Notes: generated from the sequence alone by a model not told the origin. Shown: positions 53,544-61,990, counted from the stretch's first letter. The stretch is DNA of 64,000 nucleotides from Mycolicibacterium flavescens (GCA_900637135.1 LR134353.1:4774001-4838000); one strand, 5' to 3'. Translations and numbers: made by a program.

Positions 53544-55460
53544 CTACGTGGTCCCGACGGGTTCAGGCACGGATTCGGGTGGCATCAGTTTGGTGGCGTG
53601 CTCGGTGACCTGATTGAGGATGTTCAGCTGGCGCTCGAGTTCCTTGATCCGGCCGCTGCGTTCGGCCTCCTGCACCTGCGCGGCGGCGATGGTCGCCTGC
53701 AGCGACTCGTTGAGTGATCGAGAGGTCTGGTTGGCGATGCCGCGGTAGTGGTCGCGCAGCTGCCGCTGGATCGCCTTGAGCCGGTCGCGCGATTCCTTGC
53801 CGACCGCGAACTGCGTGTCGTCAAGGAAGCGGCGGGTGTTGGTCTTGGCTTCGTTGCGGACCCGCAACATCCGATTCTCCATGTTCTCGCGGTACGCGGT
53901 GCGCCCCATCAGCAGACCCGCACCCAGGGAAATCGGGTTGAACATGCCCAGACCCGCGAACGACGTCATCATGCCGAACATCAGAACGCCGCCGTACGAG
54001 CCCTGCATCCCCATGGTCAGCTTGCGCCCCGCACGGACCGGCCTGGCCTCCAGCTTGCCCACAGACTTCATCTCCCCGAGGCTGGCGCCCATCCGGCTGG
54101 GGTCGAGCTGGGGCATGCTGACCGCGTCGAGGCCCGCCTCGACGAACGTGCGCGCGACGTCTGCGGCCAGCGCCTCGGCTCGTTGGTACGCCCAGACGAA
54201 GTTGTCGCCCACGGCCGTGGCGACCGCGTTCTCGAGTTCGGCTCCGATTTCGGCCCAGTGATGCGTCGGGTCGCAGGTGTCGATGACCTTCTCGATGTGT
54301 TGGCCGATGATGCGGAACCGCCCGCGCAGGTCGTGGTCGACATCGGCGGTCAGATCGGCGATCCCGTCGTTGAGTACCTGCTGCCACAATGCTGTCTGCT
54401 GCAACGCATCCTGGGCCTCCTGCTTGCGCCGTTCGAGGTCCTCCTTGAGCCGATCCCGCGTGTCGGGGTCGTTGAGTGCGGACAGCTCGGCCTTGACCTT
54501 GAGCGTCAAATGTTCGGCAGCCGAATAGATCTCGTTGACGACATGGTCGCGGATCCGGCCGTTCTGCAGCGCCAGCACCTGCTCACTCAGGAACTTCACG
54601 ATGGCCGGGAAGTTCGACTCTTCGTTGAGTTCCTTGTCGTTGAGCGCGATCGCGTGGCTGCGCAGCAGCGAGGAGGCCGGGATCATCGGGACGGTGACAC
54701 CCGCGCGTTGCAGGTGTGCCTTGTTGGCCTCGACGATCTGGCGCCAGTGCGGGTAGAGATCGGTCTTGGTCGCGACTATCGTGGCGACAGGGCAGATCTC
54801 GAAGGCCTGCCGCATGAACGTCATCTCGGGTTCGGTGAACTCCTGGCTGGTGTCACTGCACATCAGCAAGGCATCGGCGTCGGGCAGCAGGCCCAGCGTC
54901 GCCGACAGATGTGGTTGACCGTGCCCGCCGACGCCGGGGGTGTCGACGAACGCGAGCCCGTTCTTGAGCAGCGGGCTGGCCGCGGTCACCTCGACCCGGA
55001 TCACCTCACGCCCGTGGGCTTGCGGCGCCCGGCGCAGATCGTTTTTGATGTCGGCCATCGAGATCTCGACGGCCTCGGGTTCCTCGCCCTCGCCGCGCGC
55101 CACGATCAGCTTGGCGGCGGCGGTCTCGCCGTAGGTCACCACGGTCGGCAGCACCGTGCTCTCGTCGTCACCGACCCGCGAGACAGGAACGTTCAGCAGC
55201 GAGTTCAACAGCTGGCTCTTGCCTTGTTTGAGCTGTCCGGCGATCACCACCCGGATCTGCGGGTCGGTGATGCGGTCCTTGGCCTTGGCCAACCGCTCGA
55301 CCAGATCAGCGCGATCGTTGGCGTCGGCGATCCTGCTGGTGTGGTCGATCAGCTCGACGATGACCCTTGTTTGTTTGGCCGGCTCGCCGGCCGAAGTCTG
55401 TTTGGCCGGCTCGCCGGCCTTTGTTTGTCTGGCCGGTCGTGGGTCGTTGCCTTGGGTCAT
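53544..55460 (-). CDS. iniA: IniA, dynamin-like membrane-remodelling GTPase
   Basis: 638 residues (640 in M. tuberculosis). P-loop GQLKQGKS (75-82), FVDTPGVGG (Asp173), VATKTD (231-234), long stalk helices, and a hydrophobic membrane paddle near 480-525 (GGVLMFGMMTSFAGLGMFNP). IniA of mycobacteria has been described as a bacterial dynamin-like protein that can cut membranes. Unusual here: the N-terminal 32 residues contain a 9-residue tandem repeat (AGEPAKQTS) absent from the start of the M. tuberculosis protein as I recall it. Followed by iniC after 79 bp. Confidence 0.95.
   Translation of the reverse strand: MTQGNDPRPARQTKAGEPAKQTSAGEPAKQTRVIVELIDHTSRIADANDRADLVERLAKAKDRITDPQIRVVIAGQLKQGKSQLLNSLLNVPVSRVGDDESTVLPTVVTYGETAAAKLIVARGEGEEPEAVEISMADIKNDLRRAPQAHGREVIRVEVTAASPLLKNGLAFVDTPGVGGHGQPHLSATLGLLPDADALLMCSDTSQEFTEPEMTFMRQAFEICPVATIVATKTDLYPHWRQIVEANKAHLQRAGVTVPMIPASSLLRSHAIALNDKELNEESNFPAIVKFLSEQVLALQNGRIRDHVVNEIYSAAEHLTLKVKAELSALNDPDTRDRLKEDLERRKQEAQDALQQTALWQQVLNDGIADLTADVDHDLRGRFRIIGQHIEKVIDTCDPTHHWAEIGAELENAVATAVGDNFVWAYQRAEALAADVARTFVEAGLDAVSMPQLDPSRMGASLGEMKSVGKLEARPVRAGRKLTMGMQGSYGGVLMFGMMTSFAGLGMFNPISLGAGLLMGRTAYRENMENRMLRVRNEAKTNTRRFLDDTQFAVGKESRDRLKAIQRQLRDHYRGIANQTSRSLNESLQATIAAAQVQEAERSGRIKELERQLNILNQVTEHATKLMPPESVPEPVGTT
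55373..55436. repeat. 27-bp tandem repeat in the iniA 5' end
   Basis: About 2.4 copies of a 27-bp unit starting GTTTGGCCGGCTCGCCGGCC (55373-55399, 55400-55426, 55427-55436). It encodes the AGEPAKQT repeat of IniA. Copy number may vary between strains by slippage. Confidence 0.8.
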
Positions 55461-55509
55461 GAAGTCCTCGCGTCCGGGTGGGCCGGTGAGTCAACGGTAG
55501 ACGTGCCGA

Positions 55510-55540
55510 CTGGCGGGGATCGTGGTTTGATCCCCGCCAG
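55510..55540. promoter_or_regulatory. Perfect hairpin between iniB and iniA
   Basis: CTGGCGGGGATC (55510-55521) and GATCCCCGCCAG (55529-55540), 12-bp perfect stem with a 7-nt loop, 19 bp after the iniB stop. No T-run. It may stop part of the transcription or protect the iniB mRNA 3' end, giving more IniB than IniA/IniC. Confidence 0.65.
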
Positions 55541-55559
55541 CGGCGTTGTGTGGTTGGGC

Positions 55560-56555
55560 TCAGAACAGGCCGGTGTCGACAGTGGTGTCCACATCGACAT
55601 CGGTGTTGACCTGACCGGAGTTGTCAGTCGAATTGTCTTGTCCGGAGTTGTCGACCGAGTTGTCGACCGAGTTGTCCACCGAGTTGTCCTCGATGCTCGA
55701 CCCGCCCGAGATGCCGCCGGTCACACTGCCGTCGATATCGCCGACATTGGTCTGGTTGCCATCGACATTGGTGGTGGTCGTGTCGTTGTCGTTGATCACG
55801 ATCCCGCCACCCGAGCCGCCGGCCCCACCGGTGGCGTTGCCGCCGTCGTTGCCGACCCCGATCAGGCCGCCACCGCCGTCACCGCCCGAGGCGCTGCCGC
55901 CGCTGCCACCGCTCATGTCGACGTCGTTGATAACCGGGCCCTCGTTGTCGGAGATGATGTCGCCGCCGGCGGTCTGGTCTCCGCTGTCGTCGATCTCATT
56001 GTCCTCGCCGATGTTGACGTTGGAGTCCTCGATATCACCGGTGTTGACGTTCTCGTTGTCATCGCCGACGACGTTGCCGTCACCCTCGACGTTGGTGGCA
56101 TCGATATCGCCTGCGGTGCCGGTGTTGACCACCCCGCCGTCGGTGGCGGTATTGGTGGTCTTGTCACCGAAGGTGATGTCACCGAACTCCAACCCGAAGT
56201 TGCCGATACCCTGCTGCTGATCCTCACCGGCGTGGTTGACCGTGTTGGTCTCCGGGCTCAAGAACCGGGTGTCGTTATGGCTGAGGGTGTCGTTGTTGGA
56301 CAACACCTCGGTCTGCCGCTGCGGGGCGAACGCGATCCCGTGCGTCTGGGCCACCGCCTGCTGCAGCCCCACCACCGGATCACCACCCCCATGCACTACC
56401 GCCGCAGGCGCGACGGTGGCCGCCACGGCCTGCACCTGGGCGGCCGAGACGTTGCCGAAGCCGGCCTGGTGCAGTTCGCGGTCGGGGTCCGCCACGAACG
56501 CGGCGGCGGAGACAGGGTCGCGGAACAGGTTCAGAAACCAGTCGATGAGGTTCAT
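55560..56555 (-). CDS. iniB: IniB, Gly/Asp/Asn-rich protein
   Basis: 331 residues (479 in M. tuberculosis, so shorter). Residues 1-75 are the conserved IniB N-terminal domain (LIDWFLNLFRDPVSAAAFVADP...GVSAAQVQAVA-type helices). The rest is low-complexity, rich in Gly, Asp, Asn, Thr and Val with blocks such as DNSVDNSVDNS, resembling a beta-helical or disordered repeat protein. No signal peptide. ATG 56555 with AAAGGA upstream. Upstream signals: TAACGT -10 and three CCCCTAA-type motifs. First gene of the iniBAC operon. Confidence 0.9.
   Translation of the reverse strand: MNLIDWFLNLFRDPVSAAAFVADPDRELHQAGFGNVSAAQVQAVAATVAPAAVVHGGGDPVVGLQQAVAQTHGIAFAPQRQTEVLSNNDTLSHNDTRFLSPETNTVNHAGEDQQQGIGNFGLEFGDITFGDKTTNTATDGGVVNTGTAGDIDATNVEGDGNVVGDDNENVNTGDIEDSNVNIGEDNEIDDSGDQTAGGDIISDNEGPVINDVDMSGGSGGSASGGDGGGGLIGVGNDGGNATGGAGGSGGGIVINDNDTTTTNVDGNQTNVGDIDGSVTGGISGGSSIEDNSVDNSVDNSVDNSGQDNSTDNSGQVNTDVDVDTTVDTGLF
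55645..55692. repeat. 12-bp tandem repeat in iniB
   Basis: Four units of GAGTTGTCGACC (last ones diverged) from 55645. They encode the DNSV repeats of IniB. The length of the acidic tail probably varies by unit number. Confidence 0.75.
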
Positions 56556-56619
56556 GTCGGATCCTTTCGAAGATGTTGGTCTTGGTCTGGTCGCCGGGCT
56601 GTCCGGCGAGCTGAGAACC

Positions 56620-56625
56620 ACGTTA
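56620..56625 (-). promoter_or_regulatory. -10 box of iniB
   Basis: TAACGT on the minus strand, about 65 nt before the iniB ATG. It lies about 70-95 bp downstream of the CCCCTAA motif cluster. Confidence 0.45.
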
Positions 56626-56692
56626 TGGCCGCCGCGACGCCCCTGAAACGGGGTCGCGACCCCTCCCTGCACAGCACCGTCCCGGGATCGGA

Positions 56693-56719
56693 CTAGGGGT
56701 TCGGTTAGGGGATTAGGGG
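56693..56719 (-). promoter_or_regulatory. CCCCTAA motif cluster A (iniB promoter)
   Basis: Three copies, read on the minus strand toward iniB: CCCCTAA at 56719-56713 and 56711-56705, and CCCCTAG at 56699-56693. The same motif clusters at two other promoters (57465-57504, 61916-61936), always in this orientation relative to an ini-type gene. Candidate activator sites. Confidence 0.65.
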
Positions 56720-56771
56720 ATGGCTCGGGGATCGGCCGAAAGGTCCGCATTCTCGAGCCGAAACGGCAAAA

Positions 56772-56801
56772 AATGCGCGGCCCCTCAAGGGGCCGCGCAT
56801 T
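56772..56801 (-). terminator. Canonical intrinsic terminator of the iniB-like gene
   Basis: AATGCGCGGCCCCT (56772-56785), CA, AGGGGCCGCGCATT (56788-56801): 14-bp perfect stem, followed on the minus strand by a run of T. It lies 17 bp after the stop of the small IniB-type gene and isolates it from iniBAC. Such a textbook terminator is uncommon in mycobacteria. Confidence 0.85.
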
Positions 56802-56818
56802 CCTTCGGTTCAGGTTTG

Positions 56819-57334
56819 TCAGTCGAAGATGTCGAATCCGCCCGCGTCGATGTCGAGCTGCTGCACATCGGCGAGCGCGTCGCTGAAGTCGTCGCTGGTT
56901 ACAACGTCGTCGACGACGTCCTCGATCACCGGCTGGTCCAACTGCAACGCGGTGTCGTCGGCGTCGGCGACGCTCGGGACATCCGGCTCGGCGAGTTCAG
57001 GCACCCCCGGATCGGAGATCAACGCGGCGGACACGTCGTCCACCACATCGGCGGGCACGTGATCGCCGAACGCGTCGAAGGCGGCGGTGGCCGCTCCGCT
57101 GCTCCAGACGTTGCCTGCCGCTTCGGCGATACCGCCGTCCAGCGCGGTCGGAACGGTCGTCGGAAGCGCCGACATCGACTCCGACACCACCGGGATCAGG
57201 GCGTGGACATCGGCACTGGTCACGTTCGTCAGATTGGCGTCGAGAATGGCTTGATTCGGATCGGCGGCGAAACGCGCGGCTGCGTCGGGATCACGCACCA
57301 CCGACATGACGAAGTCGAGTAACTCGTTGGCCAT
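56819..57334 (-). CDS. Short IniB N-terminal-domain protein
   Basis: 171 residues. Residues 1-45 (LLDFVMSVVRDPDAAARFAADP, NVTSADVHALIPVV) align with the start of IniB (LIDWFLNLFRDPVSAAAFVADP, NVSAAQVQAVAATV). The rest is acidic, Asp/Val rich, without the Gly/Asn repeats. So it is a paralogue of iniB in its own unit: CCCCTAA motifs upstream, GGAGGGAGGG ribosome-binding site, intrinsic terminator downstream. Role unknown; perhaps a partner or competitor of IniB. ATG 57334 is chosen for the alignment with IniB. Confidence 0.82.
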   Translation of the reverse strand: MANELLDFVMSVVRDPDAAARFAADPNQAILDANLTNVTSADVHALIPVVSESMSALPTTVPTALDGGIAEAAGNVWSSGAATAAFDAFGDHVPADVVDDVSAALISDPGVPELAEPDVPSVADADDTALQLDQPVIEDVVDDVVTSDDFSDALADVQQLDIDAGGFDIFD

Positions 57335-57403
57335 GAAACACCCTCCCTCCCTCGAACAGATATAGGTGGCTAGAGACAAGGCCTAGCCGAGTGGCCTGCC
57401 ACG

Positions 57404-57409
57404 ATGCTA
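57404..57409 (-). promoter_or_regulatory. -10 box of the short IniB-type gene
   Basis: TAGCAT on the minus strand, about 70 nt before ATG 57334, about 55-95 bp downstream of the CCCCTAA cluster B. Confidence 0.4.
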
Positions 57410-57464
57410 TCGACGGTTACCGCCGCGGTGATCGGTGCAAAACCCACCTGCTCGGCCCGGTCGT

Positions 57465-57504
57465 TAGGGGGTGCGGTGTTAGGGGATTTCCTCCCACTAG
57501 GGGC
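57465..57504 (-). promoter_or_regulatory. CCCCTAA motif cluster B (divergent iniB-like/Hsp70-like promoter)
   Basis: Plus-strand TTAGGGG at 57465-57471 and 57480-57486, and CTAGGGG at 57498-57504. Toward the iniB-like gene the motif reads CCCCTAA. For the Hsp70-like gene on the other side, the copies lie about 45-80 bp before the expected transcription start, a usual activator position. Confidence 0.65.
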
Positions 57505-57534
57505 AGCTCCCGTGTCCGAAGACGTTGAGCCGCT

Positions 57535-57540
57535 ATCGTG
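57535..57540 (+). promoter_or_regulatory. -10 box of the Hsp70-like/regulator operon
   Basis: TATCGT, 26 nt before ATG 57567, leaving a short leader with the ribosome-binding site GAGGTGGAG. Confidence 0.5.
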
Positions 57541-57566
57541 ATGAACGGCCAAATGTAGAGGTGGAG

Positions 57567-59351
57567 ATGAGCGACTCACTCGGGTTGTCGATCGGTTCGA
57601 CCAACTTGGTGGCGGCCCGAATCGGCCGCCCCCCGGTCATGCGCCGATCGATACTCACCGTATTCGACGATCGCGCGCCGGAGGTCGGTGTACCCGCCGA
57701 AAACCCCAACCTCAACCAACCGGGCATGGTGCTGAGCGGTTTCGTCGAACGCGTCGGCGACCCGGTGCCGTTGGTCGCCGCCGATGGCTCACCTCATCGC
57801 GGAGAGCGGGTGCTGGTCGAGGCGCTCGACGCCATGGCGCGCACGGTCGGCGGTGGGGCCCCTATCGTGATTGCGGTGCCCGCGCACTGGGGGGCGGCGA
57901 CCACGGGCGCGCTGCGGGGCGCCCTGCGGGCGGCGCCGGGCCTGGCTCCCGACGGGGTGCAGCCTGCGCTGGTGCCCGATTCGGCGGCCGCGCTCGCCGC
58001 ACTGCAGGCCGCGCCGGGGTTGCCGTCGAGCGGTGTCGTAGTGCTGTGCGATTTCGGCGGCAGTGGAACCAGCATCAGCCTGGCCGACGCGTCAGCCGGC
58101 TACGGCCCGATCGGGGAGACGGTCCGCTACGCGGACTTCTCCGGCGACCAGATCGACCAGCTCCTGCTCAACCACGTCGTAGCGGGCATCGCGGCGGCCA
58201 ACGACGCCGACCCCGCGGGCACCGCCGCCGTCAGTTCCCTGGCCCGGCTACGCAACGAGGCCCGCGTGGCCAAGGAACAACTGTCGGCCGACACCGCCGC
58301 GGTCGTGCACGCCGACCTGCCGGGCTTCAATTCCGACGTGCGCGTCACCCGCACCGAGCTGGAGCAGCTGATCAGCGAGCCGCTCGACGGGGTGCTCGAT
58401 GCCGTCCAGGAAGCTCTGCAGCGCAACAATATTCCGCCGGTAAATGTCTCGGCCGTCGCGACGGTCGGCGGCGGGGCGAACATCCCGCTGATCACCCAGC
58501 AGTTGTCGACCCGGCTGCGCGCGCCGGTCATCACCACGCCGCAGTCCCAACTCAACGTCGCTGCGGGCGCCGCGCTGATCGCCGACGCCGCCGAGGCTGC
58601 CACCGGGATGGCCGCCGTCGCCCCCGATGCCCCGACCGGGATGGCGCCGACGAGCATGTCCGCCGCAGCGTGGGCCGCCGGAGCCGCAGGCGTCGCAGCC
58701 GCCGAGTCGGCCTCCGACGGCGCAGGCTCGGCGACGTTCCGCGCCCTGGCGTGGTCGCAGGACGACTCGCCTGTCGACGAGCCGGTCCCTTATGCCGGTG
58801 AGGATTACACGTTCGAAGCGGGCGGAACCGGCGCTCGGCCCGCGATGGAGTTCGCCCACGAGGAAGAGCAATACGAGCCGGAACCCGAACCACTGCCGTG
58901 GTACCGCAGGCCGGTGGTGCTGTTCGGCGCGGCGGCCGCAGCCGCACTGCTGGCCGCCGGTGGTCTCGCCGTCACGCTGACGAGCACCACAGGTGACAGC
59001 AGTCCGGTCACCGAGACCGCGACGACCTTCGAGTCGGGACCGTCGCCGGAGACGACGACTTCGGTTGCACCACAGACGGTTACCGTCACCGGGACGGATG
59101 GGCGCCCGACCACCAGCGTGGTCCCGCCACCCCCGCCCCCGGAGACGACGACGACCACGACGTCACCAACCACCACAACCACGACGACGACAACGACCAC
59201 GACCACGACGACGACGACCACCCAACCCACCACCACGACGACGCGTCCCACGACCACGCAGCCGACGACCACCCAGCCGCCGACCACCACCGACCCGCCC
59301 ACCACATCGGTCGAACCGGAGCCGGACATCCCCGTTCCGGACGCGCCATAG
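57567..59351 (+). CDS. Membrane-anchored Hsp70-like ATPase without substrate-binding domain, copy 1
   Basis: 594 residues. Residues 1-355 are an Hsp70/actin-fold ATPase: LGLSIGSTNLVAARI (phosphate 1), IVIAVPAHWG, VVVLCDFGGSGTSISLAD (phosphate 2), VATVGGGANIPLITQ (adenosine). No peptide-binding or lid domain follows. A linker with Ala/Glu-rich parts leads to LPWYRRPVVL, one span at about 450-472, and a Thr/Pro-rich exterior of about 120 residues. So ATPase inside, mucin-like tail outside. ATG 57567 by ribosome-binding site. The regulator gene starts 4 bp after the stop. Function unknown. Confidence 0.85.
   Translation: MSDSLGLSIGSTNLVAARIGRPPVMRRSILTVFDDRAPEVGVPAENPNLNQPGMVLSGFVERVGDPVPLVAADGSPHRGERVLVEALDAMARTVGGGAPIVIAVPAHWGAATTGALRGALRAAPGLAPDGVQPALVPDSAAALAALQAAPGLPSSGVVVLCDFGGSGTSISLADASAGYGPIGETVRYADFSGDQIDQLLLNHVVAGIAAANDADPAGTAAVSSLARLRNEARVAKEQLSADTAAVVHADLPGFNSDVRVTRTELEQLISEPLDGVLDAVQEALQRNNIPPVNVSAVATVGGGANIPLITQQLSTRLRAPVITTPQSQLNVAAGAALIADAAEAATGMAAVAPDAPTGMAPTSMSAAAWAAGAAGVAAAESASDGAGSATFRALAWSQDDSPVDEPVPYAGEDYTFEAGGTGARPAMEFAHEEEQYEPEPEPLPWYRRPVVLFGAAAAAALLAAGGLAVTLTSTTGDSSPVTETATTFESGPSPETTTSVAPQTVTVTGTDGRPTTSVVPPPPPPETTTTTTSPTTTTTTTTTTTTTTTTTTQPTTTTTRPTTTQPTTTQPPTTTDPPTTSVEPEPDIPVPDAP
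59140..59300. repeat. Thr-codon microsatellite-like tract
   Basis: Runs of ACC/ACG/ACA codons (poly-Thr, with Pro, Gln and Arg breaks) encode the exterior tail of the Hsp70-like protein. Similar runs occur at 47280-47345. Length change by slippage is likely. Confidence 0.7.
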
Positions 59352-59355
59352 ACCG

Positions 59356-61896
59356 ATGACCGCGTCGGACCCGCGGACCGAGATCCCGCCGCCCGCACGC
59401 GAGGCGGTCACAGGGCTGGCAGCCGCGCCGACCGAGCCGGTCAAACTACTTGTGTCGGGCGGCATCGGCACGGGCAAGACATCGGTGCTGGCCGCCGTTC
59501 GAACCGCGCTTCGGGCCGCGGGCGTAGGGGTGCTCACCCGCGTACCGCGCGCTGACGACGATCCGGCGGCCGCGGTCGTCCTTGACGATGCCCACCTGCT
59601 GGATGATCACGAACTCGGCGAACTCGCGCGACGGGTGTCGGATCTGCCTTCGACGCTCGTGGTCAGCAGCGAGCCGATCGCGCACCGCCCGGCGATGCGT
59701 GCGCTGTCCACGGCGATCGAACGCGAGAACCCGATCATCAGCCTGGGACCACTGCCCCCGGCCGACGTGGCAAGCCTCGTCACCGAAAAGCTCGGCGGCA
59801 CACCCCCGTCCGACATGGTGCGATCTTTCGTCGTGGCGACGGCGGGCCTGCCCTTCCTGCTGCAACCGGCGATCGCGGCCGTCGCCGAACTGCAGGACGA
59901 CGCGCCGGCCACCGCGGTCCTGCAGGCGGTCACGTACGCGCTGACCGAACGGCTGCGCCGCCTCGACGACGCGACACTCGACACCCTTCTGGTCACCTCG
60001 CTGAGCAGAGACCTCGGTCCCGACGACGTCGCTGCGGCGCTGCGCATGGACGCCGAGCAGGCTTACACGGTGGTCGATCGCGCCCGCGCCACCGGTCTCG
60101 TCGAGCCGTCCTACAGCCGGGCCTTCCTGCGCACCCTGCACCGATGTGTCGCTCAGATCCTCGGCGCCGCACGTCATCACGACACCGAGATCTCGCTTCT
60201 GGTGTCGCAACTCGAATCATCCACGCTCTCACCCGAATTGGCGCTCCAGATGGCCGAACACGGTCTGCGCGACGATCGGCTGGCGAGCGCGCTGGCCGAC
60301 ATGGCCACCCGTAGTCGCAGCCAACCGACAAGGGCGGCACGGCTTTACCGCGCCGCCGTCGATGCGGGGGCGACCACGTTGAGTCCGCGGCTTGCCGACG
60401 CGCTGGCGCTGACCGGCGACTGCGTCACCGCTGGACGGCTCACCGATCAACTGCTCGGCTCCGACGATGCGGCCGAGAGGGCCGCCGCGGTGAGGATCGC
60501 CGCCAGCATCGCCCTGCACGACGGCAGCGCAGCACAGGCCGCGGACCTGTTCCGTTGGCTGGGACCGTATCCCGACGCGTTCGTGAGCGCGGCGGGCGCG
60601 GTGGTGTCACTCGCCGCAGGCGACCTGTCGGCCGCTCGGACGGCGCTGTCCGCCGAGAGCGCCGGCCCACCCACCTCCACGGCCCGAGCCGCGCGCAGCC
60701 TCGCCGACGGCCTGTTGATGTCGTTGGACGCCTCATACCCCGCAGCCGTCTCCCGGTTGGGACAGGCGATCACCGCCGACCAGCCCGCGGAAGGCGTGGC
60801 CCCCGACACCCCCGCGGCGCTGGTAACGCTGGCCGCCCTGCACGGGGGCGATCCGGTCCGGGCCCGCAGCGTGATCGCCCGTGCGGTGCGCGCCAGTCTC
60901 GAAGACGGTACGGACGCAGCGCTTTTCGTCGCCCGCAGACACCGGCTGCTGCTGGGCTGGGTGCGGATGCAGGACGGGCAATTGCCCGCGGCGACCTCTG
61001 ACGTGGCAATCGCGTGCGCGGACGCCGACGCGTCCCCGCTGCACCGCCGCGACGCATTGTGGGCGGCCGCGCTGCAGACGGCGATCGCGCGCCGCAGCGG
61101 CGACACCGGCGCCATGCAGAAGCACTGGTACACGGCGGTCGAGGTGCTCGCCGAGTACTCGATGGACCTGTTCTCCCTACTGCCGCTCGGTGAACTGTGG
61201 GTGGCCGCTTCCCGCATGCGTCAGATCGACCGGCTGCAGCACACCCTCGACGAGGCCTTCGCGCTGCTCGGCTCGCTCGGTGAGCCCGTGTTGTGGTCGA
61301 CTCCTCTGCACTGGGCCGGTGTGCACGCGGGCATCCTCGCCAACTCCCCGGACGCCGTCGCCCCGCACGGCCAGGCGCTGACTGCCGCGGCCACGCACAG
61401 CGCCTTCGCCAAGACGCTGGCCACTGCCGGCCGCACCTGGTTGCGGGTACTGGCCAATCACGTCGATACCGACGAGGTCACGACGGCAGCGCGACTGCTC
61501 GCGCAGGTGGGCCTCACCTGGGACGCGACCCGGTTGGCCGGTCAGGCCGCGCTGCAGACCCCCGATGGCCGGGTGTCGGGCGCGATGCTGCAGCTCGCGC
61601 GGGACCTGAAGCAGACCGTCGCACCCGACGACGCACCCGGATCCGATCAACTCGCGGCGCCGGAGACCGCCCGGACCGGCTCGGCGCGTCCCGCGTCGTC
61701 TCGGCTGTCCGACCGCGAGCGCGAGGTCGCCGAACTGCTGCTCCTCGGTATGCCCTACCGCGATATCGGGACACAGTTGTTCATCTCGGCGAAGACCGTC
61801 GAACACCACGTCGCCCGAATCCGCCGTCGTCTCGGCGCCGAATCCCGCTCCGAGATGTTGTCGATGCTGCGGGCCATGTTGTCTCCGCAGTCGTGA
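59356..61896 (+). CDS. AAA/LuxR-type regulator of the ini region (IniR-like)
   Basis: 846 residues. N-terminal NTPase: Walker A GGIGTGKT (35-42), Walker B AAVVLDDAH (72-80); long helical (TPR/MalT-like) middle; C-terminal LuxR HTH at about 780-846 (LSDREREVAELLLLGMPYRDIGTQLFISAKTVEHHVARIRRRLG). Size and position near iniBAC resemble Rv0339c/IniR of M. tuberculosis, an activator of iniBAC. Orthology is inferred, not tested. It is co-transcribed with the Hsp70-like gene. The three CCCCTAA clusters around it are likely targets. Confidence 0.87.
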   Translation: MTASDPRTEIPPPAREAVTGLAAAPTEPVKLLVSGGIGTGKTSVLAAVRTALRAAGVGVLTRVPRADDDPAAAVVLDDAHLLDDHELGELARRVSDLPSTLVVSSEPIAHRPAMRALSTAIERENPIISLGPLPPADVASLVTEKLGGTPPSDMVRSFVVATAGLPFLLQPAIAAVAELQDDAPATAVLQAVTYALTERLRRLDDATLDTLLVTSLSRDLGPDDVAAALRMDAEQAYTVVDRARATGLVEPSYSRAFLRTLHRCVAQILGAARHHDTEISLLVSQLESSTLSPELALQMAEHGLRDDRLASALADMATRSRSQPTRAARLYRAAVDAGATTLSPRLADALALTGDCVTAGRLTDQLLGSDDAAERAAAVRIAASIALHDGSAAQAADLFRWLGPYPDAFVSAAGAVVSLAAGDLSAARTALSAESAGPPTSTARAARSLADGLLMSLDASYPAAVSRLGQAITADQPAEGVAPDTPAALVTLAALHGGDPVRARSVIARAVRASLEDGTDAALFVARRHRLLLGWVRMQDGQLPAATSDVAIACADADASPLHRRDALWAAALQTAIARRSGDTGAMQKHWYTAVEVLAEYSMDLFSLLPLGELWVAASRMRQIDRLQHTLDEAFALLGSLGEPVLWSTPLHWAGVHAGILANSPDAVAPHGQALTAAATHSAFAKTLATAGRTWLRVLANHVDTDEVTTAARLLAQVGLTWDATRLAGQAALQTPDGRVSGAMLQLARDLKQTVAPDDAPGSDQLAAPETARTGSARPASSRLSDREREVAELLLLGMPYRDIGTQLFISAKTVEHHVARIRRRLGAESRSEMLSMLRAMLSPQS

Positions 61897-61915
61897 TCCC
61901 CCAGCGCGCCGCCAT

Positions 61916-61936
61916 CCCCTAACGGCAATCCCCTAA
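61916..61936 (+). promoter_or_regulatory. CCCCTAA motif cluster C (second Hsp70-like promoter)
   Basis: CCCCTAA at 61916-61922 and 61930-61936, start-to-start 14 bp, in the same orientation toward the gene as clusters A and B. They lie 66-87 bp before the leaderless start at 62003. Confidence 0.65.
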
Positions 61937-61990
61937 CCGCCGTGTCCGACGACGGGTCCGGCACCGGATTCGCCCGCCTGCGAAGCGCCA

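Noticed and set aside
53748..56696. 982-codon plus-strand open frame opposite iniA and iniB
   Set aside because: It is the antisense shadow of high-GC iniA/iniB; its product is Arg/Gly/Val-rich without motifs, while the minus strand encodes recognisable IniA and IniB.
59140..59300. Regular short repeats that might be taken for a CRISPR array
   Set aside because: They are in-frame Thr codons without constant repeat length or unique spacers, and there are no cas genes.
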